Positions 1 to 7,948 of a DNA stretch of 64,000 nt are shown piece after piece (the first letter of the stretch is position 1; each line of letters begins with the position of its first letter). The translations under genes were made by a program, and so were the position numbers. The stretch spans positions 1,088,398 to 1,152,397 of the forward strand of contig NZ_SOBT01000009.1 in the NCBI RefSeq assembly GCF_004364935.1, written 5' to 3'. The stretch comes from Panacagrimonas perspica. GTDB lineage: Bacteria; Pseudomonadota; Gammaproteobacteria; Nevskiales; Nevskiaceae. The notes under the pieces are model-generated. The model was not told where the DNA came from. It saw only the letters and a list, made by a program, of their open reading frames with translations, and did no database searches.

Positions 1-57
1 TGGCGCACGATCTGGCTGGGATTCCTGACGTCCGAATATCGCGGCAAGGAGAAGTGA
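1..57 (+). CDS. 3' end of an unidentified upstream gene (partial)
   Basis: An open frame runs in from the left edge and ends at TGA 55-57, encoding 18 residues that finish SEYRGKEK. The stop overlaps the ATG of the next gene (ATGA arrangement), which suggests translational coupling and a shared transcript with the acyltransferase-like gene downstream. Too little is present to name the product. Confidence 0.5.
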   Translation, partial: WRTIWLGFLTSEYRGKEK

Positions 58-1184
58 TGAGTTCGGTTGAGATTGTGAAAGTCGACACGGCGGCGCTGAA
101 GGATCGTTTCATCGGCCTGCCGGCGAAGCTGTATGCGAGCGATCCGAATTTCGTGGCACCGCTGCTGATGGAACGGCAGGAGGCGCTGTCGCCGAAGAAG
201 AATCCGTACTTCGCGCACGCCGAGACGCAGTTCTTCCTGGCGCGTCGCGACGGTCGCGATGTCGGGCGCATCAGCGCGCAGATCGACAAGCTCGTGCTGG
301 ATCCGACGATCGGCCACTTCGGCATGATCGTGGCGGAAGACGACCCCGCGATCTTCGATGCGCTGTTCGCCGCGGCCGAAGCCTGGCTGCGCGAGCGCGG
401 ACGCACCATCGTGCGCGGTCCGTTCAATCTTTCCATCAACGAAGAGACCGGCCTGCTGATCGACGGCTTCGACACGCCGCCGATGATGTTCATGTCGCAC
501 GATCCGCGCTACATGGCGGCGCGCATCGAAGCCAAGGGCTACACCAAGGCGAAGGACGTCTTCGCGTATCTCTACGACATGCGGCACGACCTGCCGCCGG
601 CGGCGCGCAAGTTTATCGACCGGCGCAAGCCGGCGGCGATGACGGCGCGCAATCTCGACATGACGCGCTACGACGCCGAGTTCGACACCATCACCGACAT
701 CTTCAACGACGCCTGGAGCCAGAACTGGGGCTTCGTGCCGTTCACGCCCGCCGAGATCCGGCACATGGCCAAGAGCCTCAAACCGCTGATCGATCCGACC
801 TGGGTCGCGATCGTCGAGATGCACGGCGAACCGGTGGGCTTCGGCATCACCTTGCCCAATCTCAACGAGGTCATCGCGGACATGGGCGGCAAGCTGCTGC
901 CGTTCAACTGGCTGAAGCTGCTGCTGCGGCTCAAGAAGGGACCGCGCAGCGCGCGCGTGCCGCTGATGGGCATCCGGCGCAGCAGCAGTGCCGGTCTGCT
1001 CGGCGGCGTGATCCCGTTCCTGATCATCGAGAAGATGCGCCAGGGCGTGTTGCGCAAGGGCCGCGTCGAGCGCGTCGAGCTGTCGTGGATCCTGGAGGAC
1101 AACCTGCCGATGCGGCGCATGATCGAGTCGCTCGATTCGATTCCGTACAAGACCTACCGCGTGTACGAGAAGACCCTCGCGTGA
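57..1184 (+). CDS. GNAT-fold N-acyltransferase-like protein, candidate bacterial ceramide synthase
   Basis: This 375-residue protein resembles the long GNAT-related family often labelled N-acetyltransferase or YghO-like. Its N-terminus has the family pattern LYASDPNFVAPL followed by KKNPYFAHAE and then RDVGRISAQID. Family knowledge: the Caulobacter bacterial ceramide synthase, which acylates the sphingoid amine with acyl-CoA, belongs to this GNAT-like type. The serine palmitoyltransferase cluster about 12 kb downstream makes a ceramide-forming role plausible, but this is inference. ATG 57 overlaps the preceding stop; GTG 54 is possible. Its own stop overlaps the GTG start of the nucleotidyltransferase at 1181, so the two are probably cotranscribed. 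An unrelated small-molecule acetyltransferase remains possible. Confidence 0.65.
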   Translation: MSSVEIVKVDTAALKDRFIGLPAKLYASDPNFVAPLLMERQEALSPKKNPYFAHAETQFFLARRDGRDVGRISAQIDKLVLDPTIGHFGMIVAEDDPAIFDALFAAAEAWLRERGRTIVRGPFNLSINEETGLLIDGFDTPPMMFMSHDPRYMAARIEAKGYTKAKDVFAYLYDMRHDLPPAARKFIDRRKPAAMTARNLDMTRYDAEFDTITDIFNDAWSQNWGFVPFTPAEIRHMAKSLKPLIDPTWVAIVEMHGEPVGFGITLPNLNEVIADMGGKLLPFNWLKLLLRLKKGPRSARVPLMGIRRSSSAGLLGGVIPFLIIEKMRQGVLRKGRVERVELSWILEDNLPMRRMIESLDSIPYKTYRVYEKTLA

Positions 1185-1981
1185 GCAAGGTCCGCACGAC
1201 GACGGCGCCGATCACGGCACTGGTGCTCGCCGGCAGCCGTGCCGGTGGCGATCCGCTGGCTGAACACGCCGGCGTCAGCCACAAGGCGCTGATCGACATC
1301 GGCGGCACGACGATGATCGAGCGCGTCGTGGCCGCGCTGTCCGACTCGCCGAGCGTGGACCGCATCGTGATCTGCATCGAGCGGCCGGAAATCCTCGAGC
1401 CGCTTGCCGGTCTGCGCGCGCCGCGCTGCACCAAGCCGGTCGTGACGATGCCGGCGTCGTCGGGCCCCAGCGCGAGTCTTGCGGCCGCGATCGACCAGCA
1501 GGGCACGCCGCTGCTGGTGGTCACCGGCGATCACCCGCTGATGCGGCCGGAGTGGATCGAGACTTTCCTGGCGAATTCGCCGGCGCATGCGGATGTGACG
1601 GTCGCGCTGTCACGCAAGGCAGCGGTCTGCGCCGCGGTGCCGAACACGCAGCGCACCTGGCTGCGCTTCTCCGACGATTCGTTCTCGGGCTGCAACATCT
1701 TCCTGATGCGGCGGCCGGCGGCGCGCGGTGTCGTCGAGCTGTGGCAGCAGATCGAGGCCGAGCGCAAGCGGCCCATCAAGATGATCGTGCGGCTCGGTGT
1801 GACCTATGCGCTGCGCTACAAGGCGGGATTGCTGAGCCTGGCCGATGCGCTGGGGCGCTTGCAGGAGCTGTCGGGCGCGCGCCTCGAATGGGTGGACATC
1901 GCCGACGGTCGCGCCGCGGTGGATGTCGACAAGCCCGATGACTTGCGGCTCGTGCGCGAGCTGATGCAGCAGAGCGTCTGA
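1181..1981 (+). CDS. MobA-like nucleotidyltransferase (NTP transferase)
   Basis: The 266-residue product begins ITALVLAGSRAGGDPLAE, a variant of the glycine-rich nucleotide-binding start of MobA/NTP-transferase enzymes. It continues with HKALIDIGGTTMIERVV and an acidic metal-binding motif VTGDHPLMRPEW at about residue 110. Such enzymes transfer a nucleoside monophosphate to a phosphorylated small molecule or cofactor. GTG 1181 overlaps the upstream stop (GTGA), so translation is coupled to the acyltransferase-like gene. With the other nucleotidyltransferase at 6444-7250 and the glycerophosphotransferase-like gene at 2156-3322, I infer a role in activating a lipid head group. The substrate cannot be read from the sequence, and a molybdenum-cofactor role is less likely because no moa or moe genes are nearby. 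Confidence 0.7.
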   Translation: MSKVRTTTAPITALVLAGSRAGGDPLAEHAGVSHKALIDIGGTTMIERVVAALSDSPSVDRIVICIERPEILEPLAGLRAPRCTKPVVTMPASSGPSASLAAAIDQQGTPLLVVTGDHPLMRPEWIETFLANSPAHADVTVALSRKAAVCAAVPNTQRTWLRFSDDSFSGCNIFLMRRPAARGVVELWQQIEAERKRPIKMIVRLGVTYALRYKAGLLSLADALGRLQELSGARLEWVDIADGRAAVDVDKPDDLRLVRELMQQSV

Positions 1982-1993
1982 GTTCACGCCGCC

Positions 1994-2150
1994 GTGGCCC
2001 GGGTGAAACCCGGGGCTTTTCGCGCTAGGTCGGAGAACAAGCCCCGGGTTTCACCCGGGCTACGCCGTGGCAGATCACGCTCCCGCGTAGCCCGGACGAA
2101 GTCCGGGATCCCCGCATGGACGCAAAGCCCCCGGACTTCGTCCGGGCTAC
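1994..2150. repeat. Two adjacent REP-type palindromic doublets
   Basis: The first doublet (1994-2067) pairs CCCGGGTGAAACCCGGGGC at 1998-2016 with its exact reverse complement at 2041-2059. The second (2087-2150) has 21-nt perfectly complementary arms, starting GTAGCCCGGACGAAG at 2087 and ending CTTCGTCCGGGCTAC at 2150. Each would fold into a long hairpin. They fill the gap between convergent genes, a typical place for REP/REPIN elements. The same core recurs at 35696, 40665, 50008, 50839 and 55249. Confidence 0.85.
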
Positions 2151-2155
2151 GACGG

Positions 2156-3322
2156 TTACGTCAGCGCCAAGGTCGTGGCCATTCGCGGTGCGGGACTGCG
2201 CTGACGCTGCAGGAACTCCACGATCGCGTCGGCACCCGCGGCGGCGGATGCCTGCCCGGGTGGCAGTTCGAAGGTCTCTTCGAAGTAGCGTCGCTGCGCG
2301 GCTTCGTAGTTCGCGTGTGCGGCGAACGCGCCGTCGATCTGCGAATCGAGTGCGTCGACCGAGCGCGTGACCGGACCGAGATTCCAGAACGCGAAGTTCG
2401 GATCCGCCTGCCATTCGCGGGCATGCGCGTCGACGAACAGACAGGGGCGCGGCCGGTGGATGAACTCGGCGACCTGGCTGCTGACGTCGCCCAGGTACAG
2501 ATCGGCCGCGCGCGTGTAGCTCATGTCGATGCTGCGTTCGCTGCCCAGGTCGATGCGCAGGTGCGGCAGCCGCATGAAGCGCGCGAACGGTTTGTAGCGG
2601 GCGGTTCGCGGCGGATCGAACAGCCGCACGTGCGGCGCGAAGATCAGGTTGTAGCGCCCGCTCTGCGCGAAGTGTTCGAGGATCTGCATGCCCAGGCGCG
2701 GCCACGACGACAGCGCCGGCGAGAAGTGCGGGTTGTACAGGACTGTCGGACGCGCGTTGTCGAACAGGCGTGGACCCGGTTGCAGCGCGGGACGTAGCCA
2801 GTCGAACTTGGCGTACACACCGGTGGCGTACGCGCCTGGGCGGATCAGGCCGCGTTCGAGCAGGCGCTGCTCGATGCGGTGCCCCGCCATCAACACGAAA
2901 TCGAACTGGTTCACGTCGCGCGAAAAGCCGACCTCGCGATCACCGGCGCCGTGACGCGTCCAGATCATCCGCGGCCTCTTCACGCCGATGCGACGCAGGA
3001 ACAGCGAGGTGCGCTCCGGCGTGGCGATGGCGTCGAAGCTCGCGAAGTAGTCGCGGTTCATCAGCAACGCGAGCTGCTTCCACGGCACCTGTCCGCGCGC
3101 GCAGCGCATCGCGTTCAGCGGGTCGAGCGCCAGCGCGTCGTAGTGCAGCGGCGCATCCGGCGCGTATTCCGCCACGAGCCGACGAATGAACGGCAATGCG
3201 GTGTGACCGTGATACGCGATGTGGATCTCGCATTGCGGATAGCGTCGCGCCATCTCGATGGCGATCGGCAACGAGTGCGGGATCTGGTGCGGTTGCGCCA
3301 GATACGGAAAGACGATCCTCAT
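2156..3322 (-). CDS. CDP-glycerol glycerophosphotransferase-like protein
   Basis: The 388-residue protein starts MRIVFPYLAQ and contains TRHGAGDREVGFS, followed by DFVLMAGHRIEQRLLERG and TVLYNPHFSPALSSWPRLG. This layout resembles the CDP-glycerol:polyglycerophosphate glycerophosphotransferase family (TagF/TagB-like), whose members transfer polyol phosphates from CDP donors. No signal peptide or membrane span is evident, so it should act on the cytoplasmic side of the membrane. ATG 3322 is chosen because a GGGAG sequence lies about nine bases upstream; an in-frame upstream start at 3409 lacks family similarity. In this lipid cluster I infer attachment of a phosphorylated head group to a sphingolipid or surface glycan. 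Donor and acceptor are unknown. Confidence 0.6.
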   Translation of the reverse strand: MRIVFPYLAQPHQIPHSLPIAIEMARRYPQCEIHIAYHGHTALPFIRRLVAEYAPDAPLHYDALALDPLNAMRCARGQVPWKQLALLMNRDYFASFDAIATPERTSLFLRRIGVKRPRMIWTRHGAGDREVGFSRDVNQFDFVLMAGHRIEQRLLERGLIRPGAYATGVYAKFDWLRPALQPGPRLFDNARPTVLYNPHFSPALSSWPRLGMQILEHFAQSGRYNLIFAPHVRLFDPPRTARYKPFARFMRLPHLRIDLGSERSIDMSYTRAADLYLGDVSSQVAEFIHRPRPCLFVDAHAREWQADPNFAFWNLGPVTRSVDALDSQIDGAFAAHANYEAAQRRYFEETFELPPGQASAAAGADAIVEFLQRQRSPAPRMATTLALT

Positions 3323-3438
3323 GCCGACGCGCTCCCGGAACGGATGGAGCGTTGCAGGGAATCGGGGCAGCAAGGCATGGGGACTCCGCGTCGCCGAAGG
3401 AGGGCGCACAGGAGTGTGTTGAGTGAGGTGTGCGCGGT

Positions 3439-3470
3439 TCGTGAATGCGAAGTTAAGAATTCGTTCACGA
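3439..3470. promoter_or_regulatory. Inverted repeat TCGTGAA...TTCACGA, possible regulator site
   Basis: TCGTGAA at 3439-3445 is the exact inverse of TTCACGA at 3464-3470, in the 171-bp gap upstream of the minus-strand gene 2156-3322. The minus-strand half contains GTGAAC, the same hexamer that is directly repeated in the promoter region of the neighbouring two-component operon (5844-5860). A response-regulator site is inferred and untested. Confidence 0.35.
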
Positions 3471-3493
3471 GCGCGGGCGCCCGGCGCTGCGTG

Positions 3494-4819
3494 CTACGGA
3501 GGCGGCACTCCGGGGAAGCGCAGATGGATGCCCAGCCCGCCCAGCGGCGCGCGTTCGAACGCGATCTGCAACCGGTAGAGCCGCGCAAGATCCTTGACGA
3601 TGGCCAGTCCCAATCCGGAGCCGGGCTGCTGTTCGTCGAGCCGCAGGCCGCGGCTGAGCACCTGCTCGCGTTCGGACTCCGCGATGCCCGGGCCGTCGTC
3701 TTCGATGCTCAGCAGCACGTCGTCGCCCAGGCGCGTGGCGCGCAGATCGACTCGCGTGCGCGCCCACTTGGCCGCGTTGTCGAGCAGATTGCCGACGAGT
3801 TCCTGCAGGTCCTGCGCGTCCACCGCCACGCGCAGTTCAGGCGGCAACTCGGCACGCAGTTCGATGTGCCGGTCCGCGTGCAGCATGCGCACGGCCGCGA
3901 GCACGGGTTCTATCGACTCGCCGAGTGCGCTGCGACGCGAAGGACCGGATGCGCGGCCGGCTGCGGCGGCGAGCGTGAGGTGGTGATCGACGATGCGCTG
4001 GATCTGCGCGACATCGGCACGAAGGCTGTGCCCGTCGTCGAGCGAGTCGATCTTCATGCGGATCGTCGCCAGCGGCGTCTTCAGTGCATGCGCGAGATTG
4101 CCCGCCACCGAGCGGCCGCGTTCGAGCAGTTCTTCCTGGTGTGCCAGTACCTCGTTCATCGCGCGTGCGACGGTGCTCAGGTCGGACGGCAGGCGCACGT
4201 CGAGTCGCGGCGCGCTGCCGCTGCGGACCTGCCGCAGGCCTTCGGTCATCGCGCGCAACGGCGCCAGGCCCCAGCGGATCTGCGCCACCAGCGCGACGAC
4301 GAGAATCAATCCCAGCAGGCCCAGCGAACGCACGAGTAGCCAGTTGAACGATGCGACCTCCGCATCGATCTGCTGCCGCGGACCGGTGACGAGCAGGTTC
4401 ACCGGCTCCGCGAGGCCGCCGAGCGTCAGCTCCAGCGTGGCGCCCCGCAGCGCCTGGTCGCCGGGACCGCGCAGGTCCACGGGTTCACGTGGAGACGCTT
4501 GGGGTGGCGCGAGGGTTTCGTCCCACAGCGAGCGCGAGGTTTCCTGCACCTTGCCGCCGCGGCTGACCTGCCAATACCAGCCGGAGTGAAGCTGCTCGAA
4601 ACGATCGTCGCCCGGCTGGCGCGAGAACACGATGTCGCCGTCCTTCGTGCTGTCCAGGCGACCGGCGAGGAACAGCAAGTAGGCGTCGATCTGGCGATCG
4701 AAGCTCGACTCGGCAGAGGCGAGAAAGGCGCGCGACAGCGCGTAGCCGAACAGCGGCAGCAACGCGAGCGTGGTGACGACGGCGATGCCGATCAGCCGCG
4801 TGCTGATCGACAACCTCAT
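3494..4819 (-). CDS. Sensor histidine kinase
   Basis: This 441-residue kinase has an N-terminal membrane segment (about residues 8-30), a periplasmic sensor domain, and a second span near 160-180. A HAMP-like linker follows, then a phosphoacceptor region NLAHALKTPLAT with the histidine at about residue 244. ATP-binding boxes are visible: N-box NLLDNAAKWA, G1 IEDDGPGI and G2 GSGLGLAIVKD. It autophosphorylates and should phosphorylate the regulator encoded just upstream, with which it overlaps by four bases (ATGA). The order PepSY protein, regulator, kinase resembles PhoPQ/QseBC-type systems with an attached PepSY protein, so the signal may be metal, cationic peptide or envelope state. That signal assignment is inference. 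Confidence 0.9.
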   Translation of the reverse strand: MRLSISTRLIGIAVVTTLALLPLFGYALSRAFLASAESSFDRQIDAYLLFLAGRLDSTKDGDIVFSRQPGDDRFEQLHSGWYWQVSRGGKVQETSRSLWDETLAPPQASPREPVDLRGPGDQALRGATLELTLGGLAEPVNLLVTGPRQQIDAEVASFNWLLVRSLGLLGLILVVALVAQIRWGLAPLRAMTEGLRQVRSGSAPRLDVRLPSDLSTVARAMNEVLAHQEELLERGRSVAGNLAHALKTPLATIRMKIDSLDDGHSLRADVAQIQRIVDHHLTLAAAAGRASGPSRRSALGESIEPVLAAVRMLHADRHIELRAELPPELRVAVDAQDLQELVGNLLDNAAKWARTRVDLRATRLGDDVLLSIEDDGPGIAESEREQVLSRGLRLDEQQPGSGLGLAIVKDLARLYRLQIAFERAPLGGLGIHLRFPGVPPP

Positions 4820-5484
4820 GCGGCGTCGGGGGTCCGGATCAGGAAGCCGCGGCCGCGCACCGTCTCGATCAGCTCGCTGCCGAGCCGGCGGCGGATGCGG
4901 CCGATCAGCACGTCCACGACGTTGGAGTCGGGGTCGCGGTCGCGGGCGTAGACGTGTTCGATCAGTTCGGTGCGGGACACCACGCGATCCTTGGACAGCA
5001 TCAGGTACGCGAGCATCTTGTATTCCTGCTGCGTCAGCGTCACCGGCCGGCCGTCGACCCAGACGCGTCCCTGGTTCATGTCCACCGTGATGGCGCCGAC
5101 CGTCAGCAGCGGCTGCGACTGACCGCGACTGCGCCGGATCAGGGCCTGCGCGCGCATGACCACTTCCATCGGCTCGAAGGGCTTGGCCACGTAGTCGTCG
5201 GCGCCCGCACCAAAGCCGGCGGCCTTGTCGGGCCAGCGGCTGCGGGCCGTCAGGATCAGTACGGGCTGGTGATAGCCGGCCTCGCGCCAGTCACGCAGCA
5301 GGCTCAATCCATCGCGGCGCGGCAGGCCGAGGTCGAGGATGACCAGGTCGTAGGCTTCGGTGCGCACGAGGAAATCGGCCTTGAGACCGCAATCGGCCTG
5401 GTCGACGGTGAAACCGGATTGCGCGAGTACGCCGGCCAGCCCATCGGCCAGCGCGCGATCGTCTTCGGCCAGCAGCAGTCTCAT
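4816..5484 (-). CDS. OmpR/PhoP-family response regulator
   Basis: The 222-residue protein has an N-terminal receiver with acidic pocket EDD (residues 7-9), phosphoacceptor aspartate 51 in VILDLGLP, and the conserved lysine in YVAKPFEPME. A C-terminal winged helix follows, with LTQQEYKMLAYLM, the recognition-region pattern SRTELIEHVY and VDVLIGRIRRRLG. Its start overlaps the stop of the PepSY gene and its stop overlaps the kinase start, so all three are one operon. GTGAAC direct repeats with 11-bp spacing in the divergent promoter (5844-5860) fit binding by an OmpR-type dimer and suggest autoregulation. Confidence 0.92.
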   Translation of the reverse strand: MRLLLAEDDRALADGLAGVLAQSGFTVDQADCGLKADFLVRTEAYDLVILDLGLPRRDGLSLLRDWREAGYHQPVLILTARSRWPDKAAGFGAGADDYVAKPFEPMEVVMRAQALIRRSRGQSQPLLTVGAITVDMNQGRVWVDGRPVTLTQQEYKMLAYLMLSKDRVVSRTELIEHVYARDRDPDSNVVDVLIGRIRRRLGSELIETVRGRGFLIRTPDAA

Positions 5485-5816
5485 TTGCGCCGCGCTCCCT
5501 CGATGTCCTTGCCGGAGACCGAGCGCAGGTCACCGGTGCGCGCATCGAACTGGAACTCGATCTTCGAGCCCTCGGGCGTCAGCAAATCGATCTCGTAGCC
5601 GAAGTCGCCACCCTCGTTCTCTAGTTCGACTTCGACGACCTGGCCGCGGTAGTGGCTTTCGATCCAGTCCATGATCGATTTGAGCGGGACGATTTCGTTT
5701 CGTTCGACGGCCTCTCGCAGCGATTTGCCCGATGGCTCGACGGGTACGGCCGAGCCGGTGCACAGCAACAGCAGCGAGGCGACGGCGAACGTCCAGGTGC
5801 GGGGAATTGGGGTCAT
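5481..5816 (-). CDS. Exported PepSY-domain protein
   Basis: This 111-residue protein has an N-terminal signal sequence (TWTFAVASLLLLCTGSAVP). A PepSY-type domain follows, with SLREAVERNEIVPLKSIMDWIESHYRGQVVEVELENE and then YEIDLLTPEGSKIEFQFDARTG. PepSY domains are usually periplasmic and are thought to modulate peptidases or sensors. It is the first gene of the operon with the regulator and kinase, its stop overlapping the regulator start, so it probably tunes the kinase or is its output. Confidence 0.8.
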   Translation of the reverse strand: MTPIPRTWTFAVASLLLLCTGSAVPVEPSGKSLREAVERNEIVPLKSIMDWIESHYRGQVVEVELENEGGDFGYEIDLLTPEGSKIEFQFDARTGDLRSVSGKDIEGARRK

Positions 5817-5843
5817 GGCGCCGCGTCGTTTGTCATAGCCGCC

Positions 5844-5860
5844 GTGAACCGATTGTGAAC
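5844..5860. promoter_or_regulatory. GTGAAC direct repeat, likely response-regulator operator
   Basis: GTGAAC occurs at 5844-5849 and again at 5855-5860, an 11-bp period that puts both half-sites on the same face of the helix, as expected for OmpR/PhoP-family dimers. The site lies in the 112-bp gap between the divergent PepSY genes and could control both transcripts. Confidence 0.55.
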
Positions 5861-5928
5861 GCTCAATTCACGGGTCGCGCGCATCGCGCGCGCAAGACTG
5901 CCGCCTCATTCGCCGCATCGATTCCATC

Positions 5929-6426
5929 ATGTCCGGTTTTTCCATTGCCACGATGTCCCGCGGTGTCGCGCTCGCCGCCCTGCTGGTCGTCGGCACACCC
6001 GCGACGGCCGATCCTTCCGCATCCGGCTGGCAGGCGGCGCTCACCAGCCTGCAGGCCGCGGGTTTCCGCTCGGTCGAGGAGCTCGAAACCACCGCCGATG
6101 GCGGCTTCGAGGCGGAGGTGTTCGACGGCCAGCAGAAGGCCTTCGAAGTGCTGCTCGACGCCGGTGGCGTCATCCGCAGCCAGCGCATGGAGGCGCAGGC
6201 CAGCGCCGAGGAGCGCATCGAGATGGACGTCGTGACACGACTGCTGCCCTGGCTGCAGGCGCAGGGCTATCGGCGCACGTCGTCGATCGCGGCCGATGAC
6301 GGCCACATCGAGATCGAGACCGAGGACGCGCAGGGTCACAGCGTGGAACTGGACGTCGAGGCGACCGCCGACGGGTTCAACACGCTGCGCGCGCGTCGCC
6401 ACGCGCGGATGACGCCGGCGGGCTGA
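5929..6426 (+). CDS. Exported PepSY-like tandem-domain protein
   Basis: The 165-residue product begins with a signal sequence (MSRGVALAALLVVGTPATADP; ATG 5929 or the internal ATG 5953 could start it). Two similar acidic alpha/beta units follow: AALTSLQAAGFRSVEELE through FEVLLDAGG, then LLPWLQAQGYRRTSSI through VELDVEATADG. The repeat pattern resembles paired PepSY domains. It is transcribed away from the PepSY/two-component operon and shares its GTGAAC-containing promoter region, so it may be a target of that regulator. The biochemical role is unknown. Confidence 0.65.
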   Translation: MSGFSIATMSRGVALAALLVVGTPATADPSASGWQAALTSLQAAGFRSVEELETTADGGFEAEVFDGQQKAFEVLLDAGGVIRSQRMEAQASAEERIEMDVVTRLLPWLQAQGYRRTSSIAADDGHIEIETEDAQGHSVELDVEATADGFNTLRARRHARMTPAG

Positions 6427-6443
6427 GCCGCCCGCCGGCTCGA

Positions 6444-7250
6444 TCAGCTCGTAGCGCCCGCCGGAGCCGCGTCGGCCTCGAACAGGCCACGCTGCTTCCA
6501 GCCGGCTGCGATCTCGCGGTTGCGCTCGAGGTCGACCGGGAAATCGAGCTCGCCCCACTCGAGGCCTTCGATCGAGGCGACGCGCACGTCGACACCCGCG
6601 TTGGCCAAGCGATGGATCGCCGACAGGTACCAGAGGCCGGGGCCTTCGGGCGTACGCATCGTGCGTTCGATCTCGGCGACGAAGCTGGCCGCGCCGGCCG
6701 GCTCGAAGCGCAGGAAGCCGATGGACTCGCCGTTGGTCTCTTCGGCCGTGAGCTTCTTGCCGATGGCCTTGAGCTGCGTGCCCTGCGTGCTGACCTTCAT
6801 GTCGTCGGCGTCGTAGGCGCCCTTGCGATCGATCGTCACCGTGATCGGCGCGGACGGCGCGGACAGCAGGCGGCGCGCGATCTCGGGCTCGAACAGCGTG
6901 TCGCCGTTGAGGATCAGGCAGGGACCGGCGGACAGCTCCGCGCGTGCGAGCCAGCAGCTCGCGAGGTTGTCGGCGAGTTTGAAGAACGGGTTGAAGAGCG
7001 TACGCACGCGCAGCAGCGCCGGCGCATTGCGCTCGATGGCGCGGTCGATCTGCTCGTCACGAAAGCCGGTGACGACCACCGCCTCGCGGATGCCGGCGGC
7101 TTCCAGCGCCAGCAGCTGCCACTCGAGCATGCTGCGGCCGGACAGGTCGACCAGGGCCTTGGGGGTATTTTCGGTGTGCGGCAACAGGCGGCTGCCCTGA
7201 CCGGCGCTGAGGATGATGGCCCGGTGGGGAAAGACGGTACGACTGGTCAC
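6444..7250 (-). CDS. Sugar-/choline-phosphate nucleotidyltransferase-like enzyme
   Basis: The 268-residue protein opens with RAIILSAGQGSRLLPHTENTPKAL, the signature of nucleotidyltransferases such as LicC-type phosphocholine cytidylyltransferases and sugar-1-phosphate nucleotidyltransferases. VVVTGFRDEQIDRAI and the metal-binding LILNGDTLFEPEI follow. Family enzymes activate a phosphorylated alcohol or sugar with CTP or another NTP. GTG 7250 is taken as start because the conserved motif begins about ten residues later; no clear ribosome site is visible. It lies 32 bp downstream of the phosphopantetheinyl transferase on the same strand. A CDP-activated head-group precursor is inferred from the neighbouring glycerophosphotransferase-like gene. 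Confidence 0.72.
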   Translation of the reverse strand: MTSRTVFPHRAIILSAGQGSRLLPHTENTPKALVDLSGRSMLEWQLLALEAAGIREAVVVTGFRDEQIDRAIERNAPALLRVRTLFNPFFKLADNLASCWLARAELSAGPCLILNGDTLFEPEIARRLLSAPSAPITVTIDRKGAYDADDMKVSTQGTQLKAIGKKLTAEETNGESIGFLRFEPAGAASFVAEIERTMRTPEGPGLWYLSAIHRLANAGVDVRVASIEGLEWGELDFPVDLERNREIAAGWKQRGLFEADAAPAGATS

Positions 7251-7282
7251 GTAGGGAACTCGTTGAGGCGCGATCAGCCAGT

Positions 7283-7921
7283 TTACAGCAGCGTTTCCGC
7301 TGTCAGCCGTTCGACTTCGACGATCGGGTCCGCGAAAGCGCAGGCCAGGTGGGCGACGAATCCGGGTCCGGCGTCCAGCACCGTCGTGTGCCAGGTGTGG
7401 CCGTCGACGCGCGCGCGGGCGCCGTCGACCTCGACGGCGCGCAGGTCGCGCAGGCCGCGCAGGCCCGCGGCCTTGGCGACCGCCTCCTTGCGCGTCCACA
7501 GCGCGTAGAAGCGCGCCGGATCCGCGCCGGCCCAGGCGCTCTCCGCCGGGCTCAGGTACAGGCTGGAGGTCCCGGTGGTCAGCGTGCCGAGCCGCTCCAC
7601 ATCGATGCCGACGGGCGATCCGCGGGCCACCGCGCAGGCCACGCGACCCTCGCAGTGCGCGAGGCTGAACTCGTACGGCGACTCGAGCCGCGGCTTGGCG
7701 CTTGCGGGGTAGTCCCTCGAAGCGAAGGTTTCCGCGGGAGCCCCGATGCGGCGCAGGCCGGCCTGCAGCAGTCGGCTACCGAGCAGCGAACGCTGGCGCG
7801 CGCGAGCATCCGGCTGGTCGAGCAGCTCCCTCCGGCGGGCTTCCGGAAGCAGCGCGAGACAGGCCGCTTCCTGGCTCCCGGACAGGGCCACGTCGTCCAC
7901 GATCAGGACGCTGATGCGCAT
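7283..7921 (-). CDS. 4'-phosphopantetheinyl transferase (Sfp type)
   Basis: The 212-residue enzyme carries the Sfp-family motifs: KPRLESPYEFSLAHCEG, the metal-binding GIDVERLG, and FYALWTRKEAVAKAAG. It transfers the phosphopantetheine arm of coenzyme A to a conserved serine of carrier proteins. Likely local clients are the ACP at 13386-13643 and the ACP-like tail of the ligase at 9253-11232, both in the divergent neighbouring cluster. ATG 7921 is used, with an in-frame ATG at 7933 as alternative; neither has a strong ribosome site. It probably shares a promoter region with the divergent P450. Confidence 0.85.
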   Translation of the reverse strand: MRISVLIVDDVALSGSQEAACLALLPEARRRELLDQPDARARQRSLLGSRLLQAGLRRIGAPAETFASRDYPASAKPRLESPYEFSLAHCEGRVACAVARGSPVGIDVERLGTLTTGTSSLYLSPAESAWAGADPARFYALWTRKEAVAKAAGLRGLRDLRAVEVDGARARVDGHTWHTTVLDAGPGFVAHLACAFADPIVEVERLTAETLL

Positions 7922-7948
7922 GGGCGATAGCATGGCGGGTTACGAGGC

